Assembly: GCA_902493275.1 (NCBI GenBank) | Contig: CABUOQ010000003.1 | Location: 23,564-87,563 of the forward strand | Origin: an uncultured Bacillota bacterium | GTDB taxonomy: Bacteria; Bacillota_I; Bacilli_A; RFN20; CAG-449 | Reading direction: 5' to 3' | DNA: 64,000 nt | In this document: positions 28,401 to 34,534 of the stretch, in pieces | Layout of the letters: every line of letters begins with the position of its first letter | Numbering within the stretch: the stretch's first letter is position 1 | Position numbers and translations under genes: made by a program | Notes under the pieces: model-generated | Told to the model about the DNA's origin: nothing | Seen by the model: only the letters and a program-made list of their open reading frames with translations | Databases searched by the model: none

Positions 28401-29586
28401 AGATGTTATTTTTTCTAAGGCACAATATCCTAGCTTTATAAGAAAAGAATATAGAATTGTTAAAGTAAGGGAATTAAATGATGCCCATCATGCTGTTGAT
28501 GCATATTTAAACATTGTGTCAGGCAATATCTTATATACCACTTTTTCGAATATGTCTATGATTATGGTTCGAAAAAAAATTAATGATATAAGCCAAGATG
28601 ATAATAAAGAAAAAACAGATAATATGGAAAGTGTCATTAAATATAATTTTAAAAAGAATAATCTTTTAGATCGCGTTAAGAAAACATGTTTTAGAAAAGA
28701 TGCTTTAATAACATATAAATGTGATTTTGTTAATTCCGGATTTTATGATATGACGATATATAAAGCAGAAAATAATTTAATACCAATTCATACAAAAAAA
28801 GATAATCCGATGAATGATGTTACAAAATATGGTGGATATAGTTCTGCAAAAAGTTCGAAATTAGCATTGATAGAATATACAAAAGGAAAGAAAGTTGTTA
28901 GAAAAATTAATGCTGTAAAACCTATTTATGAAAAAATGTATAGTAATGATGAAGATAAATTCTTAAAAATAATTGCTAATGATGATAAAGCACAAAATAT
29001 TAAATTATTAAGATATATACCTATAAATCAGAAAATAATATATGATGGTGGATATTATTTATTATTAAATAATAATGAAACTAGAAATAAACTAAAATTG
29101 ATTTATCAAAACTATATTGATAATGATTTATTATATTATTTTACAAAAGCTAAAAAATTGATAGATATTGAAGATAATGAAGCTCATCCAGAGCAACTTG
29201 AGCAGAAAATTATAACAAGTAGAAATGGAAAACCTTTTGTTATTTCAAAGGAAAAGAACTTAGAAGTAATGAAAGCATTATATAATAATGCATTTAATAA
29301 AGTTTATGATTCAAGTAGGACTATATTAGATTTAAGAAATGATGTAATTTTGGATATTTTTGAATCACAAACCTTATCAAAGCAACTTGAAATTATATTA
29401 GATTCGATGATTTTTATGTCAAGAAATTATAATTCAAGTGAACTATATAATACTAAAAAATACAAATGTTTTGAAAAATTGATTAAGACAAATACAAATT
29501 TAGTATCTAAAAATATATCAAATAATAAAATTTATCTTATTCATGATTCTCCTTCTGGGTTATATTCTTATAAGGAAAAGATTTAA
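25456..29586 (+). CDS. cas9: CRISPR-associated endonuclease Cas9 (type II-A)
   Basis: A full-length 1376-residue RNA-guided nuclease. RuvC-I is I-G-L-D-L-G-S-D-S-V-G-W with Asp9, and the Arg-rich bridge helix lies at about 53-70. RuvC-II is F-V-E-V-T-R-E-D with Glu786. HNH is Y-D-I-D-H-I-V-P-Q with His879, and RuvC-III is H-H-A-V-D-A-Y-L-N with His1012 and Asp1015. All catalytic residues are present. An Asn/Lys/Asp-rich low-complexity stretch interrupts the REC lobe at about 350-378. The tracrRNA is upstream and cas1 overlaps the stop by one base, so cas9-cas1-cas2-csn2 form one operon. SD AGGGAG precedes the ATG. The C-terminal PAM-interacting domain gives no PAM that can be read by eye. Confidence 0.98.
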   Translation: MDNYYIGLDLGSDSVGWAATDENYNLLKLNRKSAFGARIFSAANGCVERRSFRSSRRRMARRKYRIHLLNELLCEEISKTDDTFFLRLSNSMYKLEDKKHLGKSLLFKSIDEEKQFNKLYPTIWHLRQKLIYDDEIAFSNIKNVYFALHHIIKYRGNFISENDISSKGFNYERLNDLNNVLKSSLENEDDEPIFDGDIIYGTSENWSKIESILSNKELNAKNKQKQLKELFNYKNKNDLIDLFIIIVTGGKKKFNDIDICFNDSFDDKEDEIQASLGEQYDVVLIAKEMFDYIYVKKLMGEHKYLSDSMVDLYDKHARDLKLLKSLIKKLDLKLQLTDKKSNYYAIFKKNKIDEDNKKQQNNEEDKNSNKNKKGLNNYPSYVGHNSCETKCNIEDFNDTIKKLIIDNKQALEEIDLDTTKYILEQVENKTFLKTIASYTTSAIPHQLHENELKVILKNAKSRYPTIFANDLNEKIIKLFLFRVPYYYGPLNSESPYSNLEKKDKYAKVYPWNVNEIIDDNKTRQKFMAKLTNKCQYLEECNVLPKSSLLYEEYMILDRLNTMIVNGERLNHELKDKLYKEIISKKKTTLANIQKLLSKVYNFNENEVIISGVNLDVAFEAVTHYTLSKEFDLPKDYKMLEELINYSTIFADDKKELERFIRSNYSFLSDAQIKCIKSLGTKKWASFSRELLDGITVADELGEVNTIIGFMRNQSKNFQEVLNGYGFNKVIDIKNREFRGDKTKSKIIKEKLDAVPAIFRRTINQTLLILDDIVSVAKKEPSKIFVEVTREDLKNKDKIESKKRRKELEEFLKSIKNDKEYYYKQAHELLEELNDERISDLRLKGKHLYLYFKQLGLDLYSGEKINIEDVLNSDKYDIDHIVPQKLIKDDSLDNMVLVNREANQKIKKDTYPLPLSIRNEKTKSIWKYLVEKKAITQKKYDNLVRDTEITDSELSQFINRQINNINASNKVVKDIINIKYPNTDVIFSKAQYPSFIRKEYRIVKVRELNDAHHAVDAYLNIVSGNILYTTFSNMSMIMVRKKINDISQDDNKEKTDNMESVIKYNFKKNNLLDRVKKTCFRKDALITYKCDFVNSGFYDMTIYKAENNLIPIHTKKDNPMNDVTKYGGYSSAKSSKLALIEYTKGKKVVRKINAVKPIYEKMYSNDEDKFLKIIANDDKAQNIKLLRYIPINQKIIYDGGYYLLLNNNETRNKLKLIYQNYIDNDLLYYFTKAKKLIDIEDNEAHPEQLEQKIITSRNGKPFVISKEKNLEVMKALYNNAFNKVYDSSRTILDLRNDVILDIFESQTLSKQLEIILDSMIFMSRNYNSSELYNTKKYKCFEKLIKTNTNLVSKNISNNKIYLIHDSPSGLYSYKEKI

Positions 29587-30446
29587 TGCCGTTTAGAACA
29601 GTCATAATTTCTTCACATTCTAAATTAGAATATTCTTTAAATTATCTTGTTTATAAAACAATAGAAGAAACCAAAAAAATAGTATTAGATGAAATTCATA
29701 CATTAATTATAGAATCAACTATGGTTTCAATAACATCATCCTTATTAGTTGAATTGATGAATAAAAAGATAAAAGTTATTTTTTGTGATGAAAAAAAGAA
29801 TCCGCATTCAGAATTAATCCCATATTATGGTAATTCTCAAACAGTAACAAGAATTGAAGAACAAATTAATTGGTCTAAAGACATAAAAGATAGTATTTGG
29901 CAAAGAATTGTCATTGAAAAAATTAAAAATCAAGCAAAAGTTTTATCTTTAATTGATAAAAAAGAAGCTGATAAATTATTTCAATACTCTAATGAAGTAG
30001 AAATAGGTGACATAACAAATCGCGAAGGGCATGCGGCTAAAGTTTATTTTAATCGACTCATGGGACTTAATTTTTCTCGCGGAGGATCTGATAAAAGAAA
30101 TATATATTTAAATTATGGTTATTCTATTTTATTAGCACAAATAAATAGATGTATTGTATCTAAAGGTTATTTAACTCAACTAGGTATTCATCATAAAAAT
30201 GATTTTAATCAATTTAATCTTTCGTGTGATTTTATTGAGCCTCTTAGACCGATTGTAGATAAATTATCTCTTAGTTTAAATGATGAAAACTACAAATCTG
30301 AATTAATTAATATGCTGAATACGTGCTTTATTATTAATGGCCAAAACCAATCATTGCATAATGCAATTGAAATATACTGTGCTTCTATTTTTAGAAGTTT
30401 AAATACAGGTACAATTAATGAAATTGTATTTATTGAGATAATATGA
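29586..30446 (+). CDS. cas1: CRISPR integrase Cas1
   Basis: At 286 residues this has normal length for type II Cas1. It forms the spacer-integration complex with Cas2. The metal-binding residues are visible: Glu147 in N-R-E-G-H-A-A-K, the His pair 202/203 in G-I-H-H-K-N-D-F-N-Q-F-N-L, and Glu218 in F-I-E-P-L-R-P. The start overlaps the cas9 stop by one base and the end overlaps cas2 by four, indicating translational coupling. Spacer acquisition is supported as potentially active because the gene is intact and the leader retains its docking motif. Confidence 0.97.
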   Translation: MPFRTVIISSHSKLEYSLNYLVYKTIEETKKIVLDEIHTLIIESTMVSITSSLLVELMNKKIKVIFCDEKKNPHSELIPYYGNSQTVTRIEEQINWSKDIKDSIWQRIVIEKIKNQAKVLSLIDKKEADKLFQYSNEVEIGDITNREGHAAKVYFNRLMGLNFSRGGSDKRNIYLNYGYSILLAQINRCIVSKGYLTQLGIHHKNDFNQFNLSCDFIEPLRPIVDKLSLSLNDENYKSELINMLNTCFIINGQNQSLHNAIEIYCASIFRSLNTGTINEIVFIEII

Positions 30447-30763
30447 GTAACAGATTTATGAGAATTATTTTGTTTTTCGATTTACCAGCTGTAACTAAAA
30501 AAGACCATAGAGAATATACAAGATTTATCAAACAAATAAAAAAACTTGGCTTTATAATGATGCAAGAAAGTGTTTATACAAAATTAGCCCTAAATCCTTC
30601 GGTTTCTAATTCAGCAATAAATGATATTAAAAAGAATTTGCCTCCAGAAGGAGTAGTTTCTGTATTAACAATTACAGAAAACCAATTTGCATCTATTGAT
30701 TATCTAATTGGTGAAATAAAAACTGATATTATTTCAAATGAAGATGAGGTTATTAAATTATGA
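30443..30763 (+). CDS. cas2: CRISPR integration subunit Cas2
   Basis: A 106-residue ferredoxin-like protein starting with an ATGA overlap with cas1. The first strand I-I-L-F-F-D-L-P ends in the conserved Asp (Asp13), and R-F-I-K-Q-I-K-K-L-G-F, Q-E-S-V-Y-T-K-L and the mid-protein strand (V-V-S-V-L-T-I-T-E-N-Q-F) follow the type II Cas2 pattern. It bridges two Cas1 dimers during protospacer integration. It overlaps csn2 by four bases. Confidence 0.96.
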   Translation: MSNRFMRIILFFDLPAVTKKDHREYTRFIKQIKKLGFIMMQESVYTKLALNPSVSNSAINDIKKNLPPEGVVSVLTITENQFASIDYLIGEIKTDIISNEDEVIKL

Positions 30764-31431
30764 ATAAGATACTAGTTAATGATTTTAAAATAGAAGAAAG
30801 TGAAGATTCTTTAGATAGTTGCTTATTAATAATTCAAAATAAGAAAAAACTATATAAAGTTTTAATGAATCTTGATAGTGATTTTGAAGATACGCCGTTT
30901 ATTAAAATTATCGATAATTCGTATAAATTATTAAAAAACAGCGACTATATTGATTATATTCCTAATTTATTACTAATAGATGTTAATACTAAAAAAAATA
31001 TTAATGCTTTACTTCGGCAAATTAAAGTTGTATCATCTGGAGAAATAAAAAAAACATGTGGAAAAATTGTTGAAGAATTAATTGATTGTTTTAATAATAT
31101 AAAATTTGAGTCAACATTTAGTTTATATGAAGAAATTGAATTTGAAGATGACGATTTATTAAAGTTATTATCAATAAAAATAGAAGACAATAAATTAGAT
31201 ATTTTAAATAGATTAATTACATATATAAAGATAAGTTATGAATTAAGAAATATAAAAATATTTATTACTTTTAATATATATTCTTTATTAGAGGATGAGG
31301 AAATAAATTTATTAATTAAAGAGACCAAATTATTAGGTGTTAAATTAATAAATATTGAAACAAGCGATGTTCATAAAAATAATTTTGATATAAAGAAAAT
31401 ATTAGATAAAGACCTTTGTTTAATAGAATAA
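30760..31431 (+). CDS. csn2: Csn2, type II-A spacer-acquisition protein
   Basis: A 223-residue protein in the diagnostic fourth position of a type II-A operon, coupled to cas2 by an ATGA overlap. Csn2 proteins form tetrameric rings that bind DNA ends during spacer capture. The length fits the ordinary (short) Csn2 class, and the alpha/beta sequence with Y-K-V-L-M-N-L-D near residue 30 and I-F-I-T-F-N-I-Y-S-L-L near residue 170 is consistent with it. The identification rests mostly on context and size, because Csn2 has few motifs. A candidate promoter for the array lies inside its 3' end. Confidence 0.88.
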   Translation: MNKILVNDFKIEESEDSLDSCLLIIQNKKKLYKVLMNLDSDFEDTPFIKIIDNSYKLLKNSDYIDYIPNLLLIDVNTKKNINALLRQIKVVSSGEIKKTCGKIVEELIDCFNNIKFESTFSLYEEIEFEDDDLLKLLSIKIEDNKLDILNRLITYIKISYELRNIKIFITFNIYSLLEDEEINLLIKETKLLGVKLINIETSDVHKNNFDIKKILDKDLCLIE

Positions 31432-31443
31432 TTATTCTATAAT
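31416..31443 (+). promoter_or_regulatory. Candidate promoter of the CRISPR array
   Basis: TTGTTT (31416-31421), a 16-base spacer and a perfect TATAAT (31438-31443), overlapping the csn2 stop. A start near 31450 would give a leader of about 30 bases before the first repeat. Confidence 0.6.
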
Positions 31444-31473
31444 ATTAATAGATGCATTGCCTTAAGCCTATTA

Positions 31474-31480
31474 ATTTGAG
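31474..31480 (+). promoter_or_regulatory. Leader-anchoring sequence ATTTGAG at the array entrance
   Basis: ATTTGAG directly abuts the first repeat. This is the same heptamer described as the leader-anchoring sequence that directs Cas1-Cas2 integration in streptococcal type II-A systems. It fixes the leader end at the csn2 side, so new spacers enter at 31481. Confidence 0.85.
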
Positions 31481-31876
31481 GTTTGAGAGTAGTGTTATCT
31501 ATTATTACTTTCAAACACTTGCGGATGCGGATATTCCAAGCGACATGTTTGAGAGTAGTGTTATCTATTATTACTTTCAAACTAAACGTCAATATAAGCA
31601 TTGTCCATTACAGTTTGAGAGTAGTGTTATCTATTATTACTTTCAAACTAAACGTCAATATAAGCATTATCCATAACAGTTTGAGAGTAGTGTTATCTAT
31701 TATTACTTTCAAACCTTTTTGACTTTGTGTGCTCTAAACCAGTTGTTTGAGAGTAGTGTTATCTATTATTACTTTCAAACATTTAAAAAAATTAGTGACT
31801 TCGCCAGGGTGTTTGAGAGTAGTGTTATCTATTATTACTTTCAAACTACTTATTAATTATTACTGGTTACTTTATT

Positions 31877-32074
31877 GTTTGAGAGTAGTGTTATCTATTA
31901 TTACTTTCAAACTACCTGCTTCAACAATCATATCAAGCCTATGTTTGAGAGTAGTGTTATCTATTATTACTTTCAAACTTGACGGATTGGAAGTAGTGGA
32001 AGATACAGGTTTGAGAGTAGTGTTATCTATTATTACTTTCAAACCAGGTATATTCGCATTGACTTAAACAAGGA
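31877..32074 (+). repeat. Duplicated three-spacer block, copy 1 (spacers 7-9)
   Basis: This 198-base segment (three repeat-spacer units) is identical to 32141-32338. A single different unit (repeat 10 plus spacer 10) separates the copies. Confidence 0.97.
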
Positions 32075-32140
32075 GTTTGAGAGTAGTGTTATCTATTATT
32101 ACTTTCAAACGAATGTGATTGTGATTTAGTTGAATCTATT

Positions 32141-32338
32141 GTTTGAGAGTAGTGTTATCTATTATTACTTTCAAACTACCTGCTTCAACAATCATATCAA
32201 GCCTATGTTTGAGAGTAGTGTTATCTATTATTACTTTCAAACTTGACGGATTGGAAGTAGTGGAAGATACAGGTTTGAGAGTAGTGTTATCTATTATTAC
32301 TTTCAAACCAGGTATATTCGCATTGACTTAAACAAGGA
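32141..32338 (+). repeat. Duplicated three-spacer block, copy 2 (spacers 11-13)
   Basis: Exact copy of 31877-32074, forming the leader-distal end of the array before the final repeat. Confidence 0.97.
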
Positions 32339-32403
32339 GTTTGAGAGTAGTGTTATCTATTATTACTTTCAAACGTTTAAAAAAGTGAAAATTTTCATTT
32401 TTT

Positions 32404-32416
32404 GTTTGAGAGTAGT
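32404..32416 (+). repeat. Truncated terminal CRISPR repeat
   Basis: GTTTGAGAGTAGT matches the first 13 bases of the repeat and then diverges. It lies 29 bases after the last full repeat, one base short of the normal spacer length, as expected for a decayed oldest repeat at the trailer end. Confidence 0.75.
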
Positions 32417-32455
32417 TAATATACTTATTAATGGTTATAGAAGGAGATATAATAA

Positions 32456-32752
32456 ATGAAAAAAATGAAACCGGAAGAAGTTGAATTTCATAAAGCGTTA
32501 TATGAAATATCTTTAAAAAAAGCAAGAAAAGAAAATCCGGGAATAAATATTTTAGAAGAGAAAATGCCAAGATTTATGACTGATGAAACTTGGGGAAAGA
32601 TTGATGAAGATGCAGGATATAACGCTATATGTCCATATAAAATTGTTGATGGAGCACCTGGTGAAGCATATAGAGAATTTAATTATTATATTATGACATT
32701 TGAAACGTTATTTGGGATAGATTTGTTAGATTATCCTGATGCAAAAAAATAG
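32456..32752 (+). CDS. Small hypothetical protein directly behind the CRISPR array
   Basis: A 98-residue acidic/basic mixed protein with no recognised family, no signal peptide and no membrane segment. The N-terminal half is a charged helix (P-E-E-V-E-F-H-K-A-L-Y-E-I-S-L-K-K-A-R-K). The C-terminal half has aromatic-rich segments ending T-F-E-T-L-F-G-I-D-L-L-D-Y-P. A strong SD (GAAGGAGAT) precedes the ATG. A hairpin terminator follows the stop within 10 bases, separating it from the zeta-like kinase gene. The size resembles small antitoxins, but nothing in the sequence shows that function. Confidence 0.6.
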   Translation: MKKMKPEEVEFHKALYEISLKKARKENPGINILEEKMPRFMTDETWGKIDEDAGYNAICPYKIVDGAPGEAYREFNYYIMTFETLFGIDLLDYPDAKK

Positions 32753-32761
32753 AGAAAAAAT

Positions 32762-32785
32762 AAGCGGACCTAAAAAAGTCCGCTT
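32762..32785 (+). terminator. Hairpin AAGCGGAC/GTCCGCTT, copy 1
   Basis: An 8-bp GC-rich stem (32762-32769 with 32778-32785) and loop CTAAAAAA, followed by TTATT. The same hairpin plus the following RBS-like stretch recurs at 34138. Confidence 0.75.
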
Positions 32786-32805
32786 TTATTATGGAAAGGA
32801 GAAAT

Positions 32806-33807
32806 ATGAGTACTAAAATTAACAATGGCGGTAAGCAGCAACCTTATATACCAAAAGGAAATGGCGATGAATCTGGCGAATATAGAAATAATGAAACAGG
32901 AATAAACAAAGGTCAATACAACGCGCAAGTTGTAAATAATTACTATCAATATAATACAAAACCGCTCAATGTAAACACGCAGAATGAAAACGCTAAAAAA
33001 ACTATCAAAGAAAAAATTAATTTTAAAGAATCGTCGCCAGAACAAAAAGATTCTTATCTTGAAAAATATGGATATAATAAGCCTGATGTTAACGACTATT
33101 TAAATAAAATAGATATAGAAACCAATAAAGGCTTTACCGATATGCATAGTTCGAAGGAAAGAGAAACGCAAGATATAAAATTTATTAATGATGAAATAAA
33201 TAAACAAAGAGCAAGCAGAAAAATAAAATATGAAAAGAAAGCTATATTTATATTAGGGTTACTTGCTTCAGGAAAGTCTAGTGTGGCGAATCCATTAATT
33301 AATAAATTGGGTGCTTATGAAATTGATCCAGATATTTTCAAAGAAAATTATATTCCAGAATATAATGTTTATACAAAAGGTGATGGAATAGGTGTTTCAA
33401 GAGTTCATAAGGAATCATCAGATATGGCAAAAGAAATGCAAAGACTTGTTGCAAGTAATGGAGCAAATATTGTAGTTCCAACAGTAGGTGGAAATGTTAA
33501 AAAAACAATTGAGAAAATAAGTAAATTAACAGATTTAGGATATTCTGTAGATGTGGTTCTTGCTCAGCTTCCTTTAGAAAAAGCATTGCAAAGAAATATG
33601 AGTAGATACGAACAAGGAAAAGCGAAGGGAAATGCAAGATTAGTAAGACCTGATTTAATAAATGGTCAAGAAGGAAAGCCAATAGATACTTATGAACAAT
33701 TAAAAGAATCTAATTTAATAACAAATTATGGCGCGTGGAGTACTGATGTGAATTATGGCGAAAAACCAATTTTAATTGAAAAATCAGATAATATGTTAGA
33801 TTTATGA
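32806..33807 (+). CDS. Zeta-toxin-like P-loop kinase
   Basis: A 333-residue protein with a disordered Asn/Gly/Lys-rich N-terminal region (about 1-135) and a P-loop domain. Walker A is G-L-L-A-S-G-K-S at 151-158, next comes E-I-D-P-D-I-F-K-E-N-Y-I-P-E-Y with the zeta-type acidic centre, and later the R-N-M-S-R-Y and T-Y-E-Q-L segments typical of zeta/PezT kinases. Those toxins phosphorylate UDP-N-acetylglucosamine and block wall synthesis. The start at 32806 was chosen over an in-frame ATG at 32791 because AAAGGAG lies just before it. The opening G-K-Q-Q-P-Y-I-P resembles N-termini of phage- or element-encoded effectors. Toxin activity is inferred; non-toxic P-loop kinases also exist in this family. 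Confidence 0.75.
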   Translation: MSTKINNGGKQQPYIPKGNGDESGEYRNNETGINKGQYNAQVVNNYYQYNTKPLNVNTQNENAKKTIKEKINFKESSPEQKDSYLEKYGYNKPDVNDYLNKIDIETNKGFTDMHSSKERETQDIKFINDEINKQRASRKIKYEKKAIFILGLLASGKSSVANPLINKLGAYEIDPDIFKENYIPEYNVYTKGDGIGVSRVHKESSDMAKEMQRLVASNGANIVVPTVGGNVKKTIEKISKLTDLGYSVDVVLAQLPLEKALQRNMSRYEQGKAKGNARLVRPDLINGQEGKPIDTYEQLKESNLITNYGAWSTDVNYGEKPILIEKSDNMLDL

Positions 33808-33862
33808 TAAAAATTGAAAAATCAGCATATAAATGTTATTATAAAAGAGAGGAGAAAATTAT

Positions 33863-34099
33863 ATGGAATACACTGTAACATTTGATAACAATGGTAAAAG
33901 ATATAAAACATACTCAGAGTACACTAAAGAAGAATTAAAAATGCTTCCTCCTGTTCCTAAAAGAATATGGGAAAGTTTTGGTGAATATATTTACTATAAT
34001 CCAAGAGCAAAAGAATGGGATGATGATGAGAGCCCAGGATTATATTGTAGTGATTATAAACTCTATTTAAAGACTAAAGATACATTGAATAAAGATTAA
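33863..34099 (+). CDS. Small acidic hypothetical protein after the zeta-like gene
   Basis: A 78-residue soluble protein rich in Tyr, Lys, Asp and Glu, with a D-D-D-E patch near its middle. No family is recognised. It lies 55 bases after the kinase gene, preceded by a good SD (GAGAGGAG), and is followed by the second copy of the repeated hairpin. Position and acidity would suit an antidote or accessory protein of the kinase, but this is speculation. Confidence 0.55.
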   Translation: MEYTVTFDNNGKRYKTYSEYTKEELKMLPPVPKRIWESFGEYIYYNPRAKEWDDDESPGLYCSDYKLYLKTKDTLNKD

Positions 34100-34137
34100 T
34101 TTGAAGTCATAGCTATATTTTAGATGCTATCACATAT

Positions 34138-34160
34138 AAGCGGACCTAAAAAGTCCGCTT
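34138..34160 (+). terminator. Hairpin AAGCGGAC/GTCCGCTT, copy 2
   Basis: The stem is identical to the one at 32762 with a loop one base shorter, followed by TTCT and an AAAGGAGA stretch as in copy 1. Confidence 0.7.
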
Positions 34161-34175
34161 TTCTAATGGGAAAGG

Positions 34176-34304
34176 AGAGAAAATCAAAGATTAGTTCAGT
34201 TAATCAATAAAAAGGTTAATGAAGAACTAATAAAAAAGATACCTAACTTAGAACTTGAAAAAATAAAGTTAGATATCTCAATAACAATTAAACCTACTAA
34301 ATAA
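34176..34304 (+). pseudogene. Startless small reading frame after an RBS-like sequence
   Basis: An open frame encoding a coherent helical peptide (L-V-Q-L-I-N-K-K-V-N-E-E-L-I-K-K ... I-T-I-K-P-T-K) ends in TAA at 34302. It has no ATG, GTG or TTG, although GGAAAGGAGA stands at its 5' end exactly as before the zeta-like gene. A lost start codon is the simplest explanation. The parent gene is unknown. Confidence 0.4.
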
Positions 34305-34313
34305 TAGGTTTAG

Positions 34314-34339
34314 CCTAAGGGGAAGTGAATCCCCTTAGG
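34314..34339 (+). terminator. Perfect 10-bp hairpin CCTAAGGGGA/TCCCCTTAGG
   Basis: A 10-bp perfect stem with a six-base loop. It lacks a T-run on either side, so it may act as an RNA structure or as a remnant rather than a strong terminator. Confidence 0.5.
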
Positions 34340-34381
34340 TATCATAATTAGTATATATGATTTTCTTTAATTAGTCAAATT

Positions 34382-34429
34382 TATGGTTAGCGAAGCTCAA
34401 AAGAAAGCATCGATAAAATATAAAGCATA
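34382..34429 (+). pseudogene. N-terminal remnant of a ribbon-helix-helix-type protein
   Basis: Sixteen codons read M-V-S-E-A-Q-K-K-A-S-I-K-Y-K-A and then stop. The A-Q-x-K-A-x-x-K-Y opening is typical of small Arc/ribbon-helix-helix DNA-binding proteins on mobile elements. No SD precedes it. A similar motif recurs in the fragment at 40119. Confidence 0.4.
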
Positions 34430-34534
34430 GTGTACTTCGGAAAAATCCGAAACAAAAAACGATAATTTTAGTTTTTAGAAAATTTAAGCAAAAAATTTTT
34501 TTAGAATATATACTTTTAGCAAGGAGAAAATAAA

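Larger units (their letters stand above)
31481..32374 (+). CRISPR. Type II-A CRISPR array, 14 repeats and 13 spacers
   Basis: Fourteen copies of a 36-base repeat, which starts GTTTGAGAGTAGTGTTATCT and ends ATTATTACTTTCAAAC, alternate with 13 spacers of exactly 30 bases. Repeats start at 31481, 31547, 31613, 31679, 31745, 31811, 31877, 31943, 32009, 32075, 32141, 32207, 32273 and 32339, and I see no base differences among them. The repeat interior pairs with the tracrRNA at 25288. Spacers 7, 8 and 9 recur exactly as 11, 12 and 13, and spacers 2 and 3 differ at two bases, so only nine or ten different targets are represented. The leader lies at the csn2 side. Confidence 0.99.
34100..34534 (+). 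other. Gene-free stretch with hairpins and decayed gene fragments
   Basis: This 435-base stretch holds a second copy of the AAGCGGAC hairpin/RBS unit (34137-34178), a startless reading frame (34176-34304), a perfect GC-rich hairpin (34314-34339), a 16-codon remnant (34382-34429) and a small hairpin TTCGGA-AAAA-TCCGAA (34436-34451). The rest is A/T-rich with no recognised signal; the SD for the gene at 34535 is GCAAGGAG. Confidence 0.7.

Noticed and set aside
31452..32331. Several reading frames of 60-106 codons across the CRISPR array, with a repeated R-V-V-L-S-I-I-T-F-K motif
   Set aside because: They are translations of the 36-base repeats and 30-base spacers (66-base period keeps the frame). 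None has a ribosome site or protein-like composition.
31481..32374. Self-targeting spacers
   Set aside because: I found no spacer match elsewhere in the window by eye; the rest of the genome is not available.
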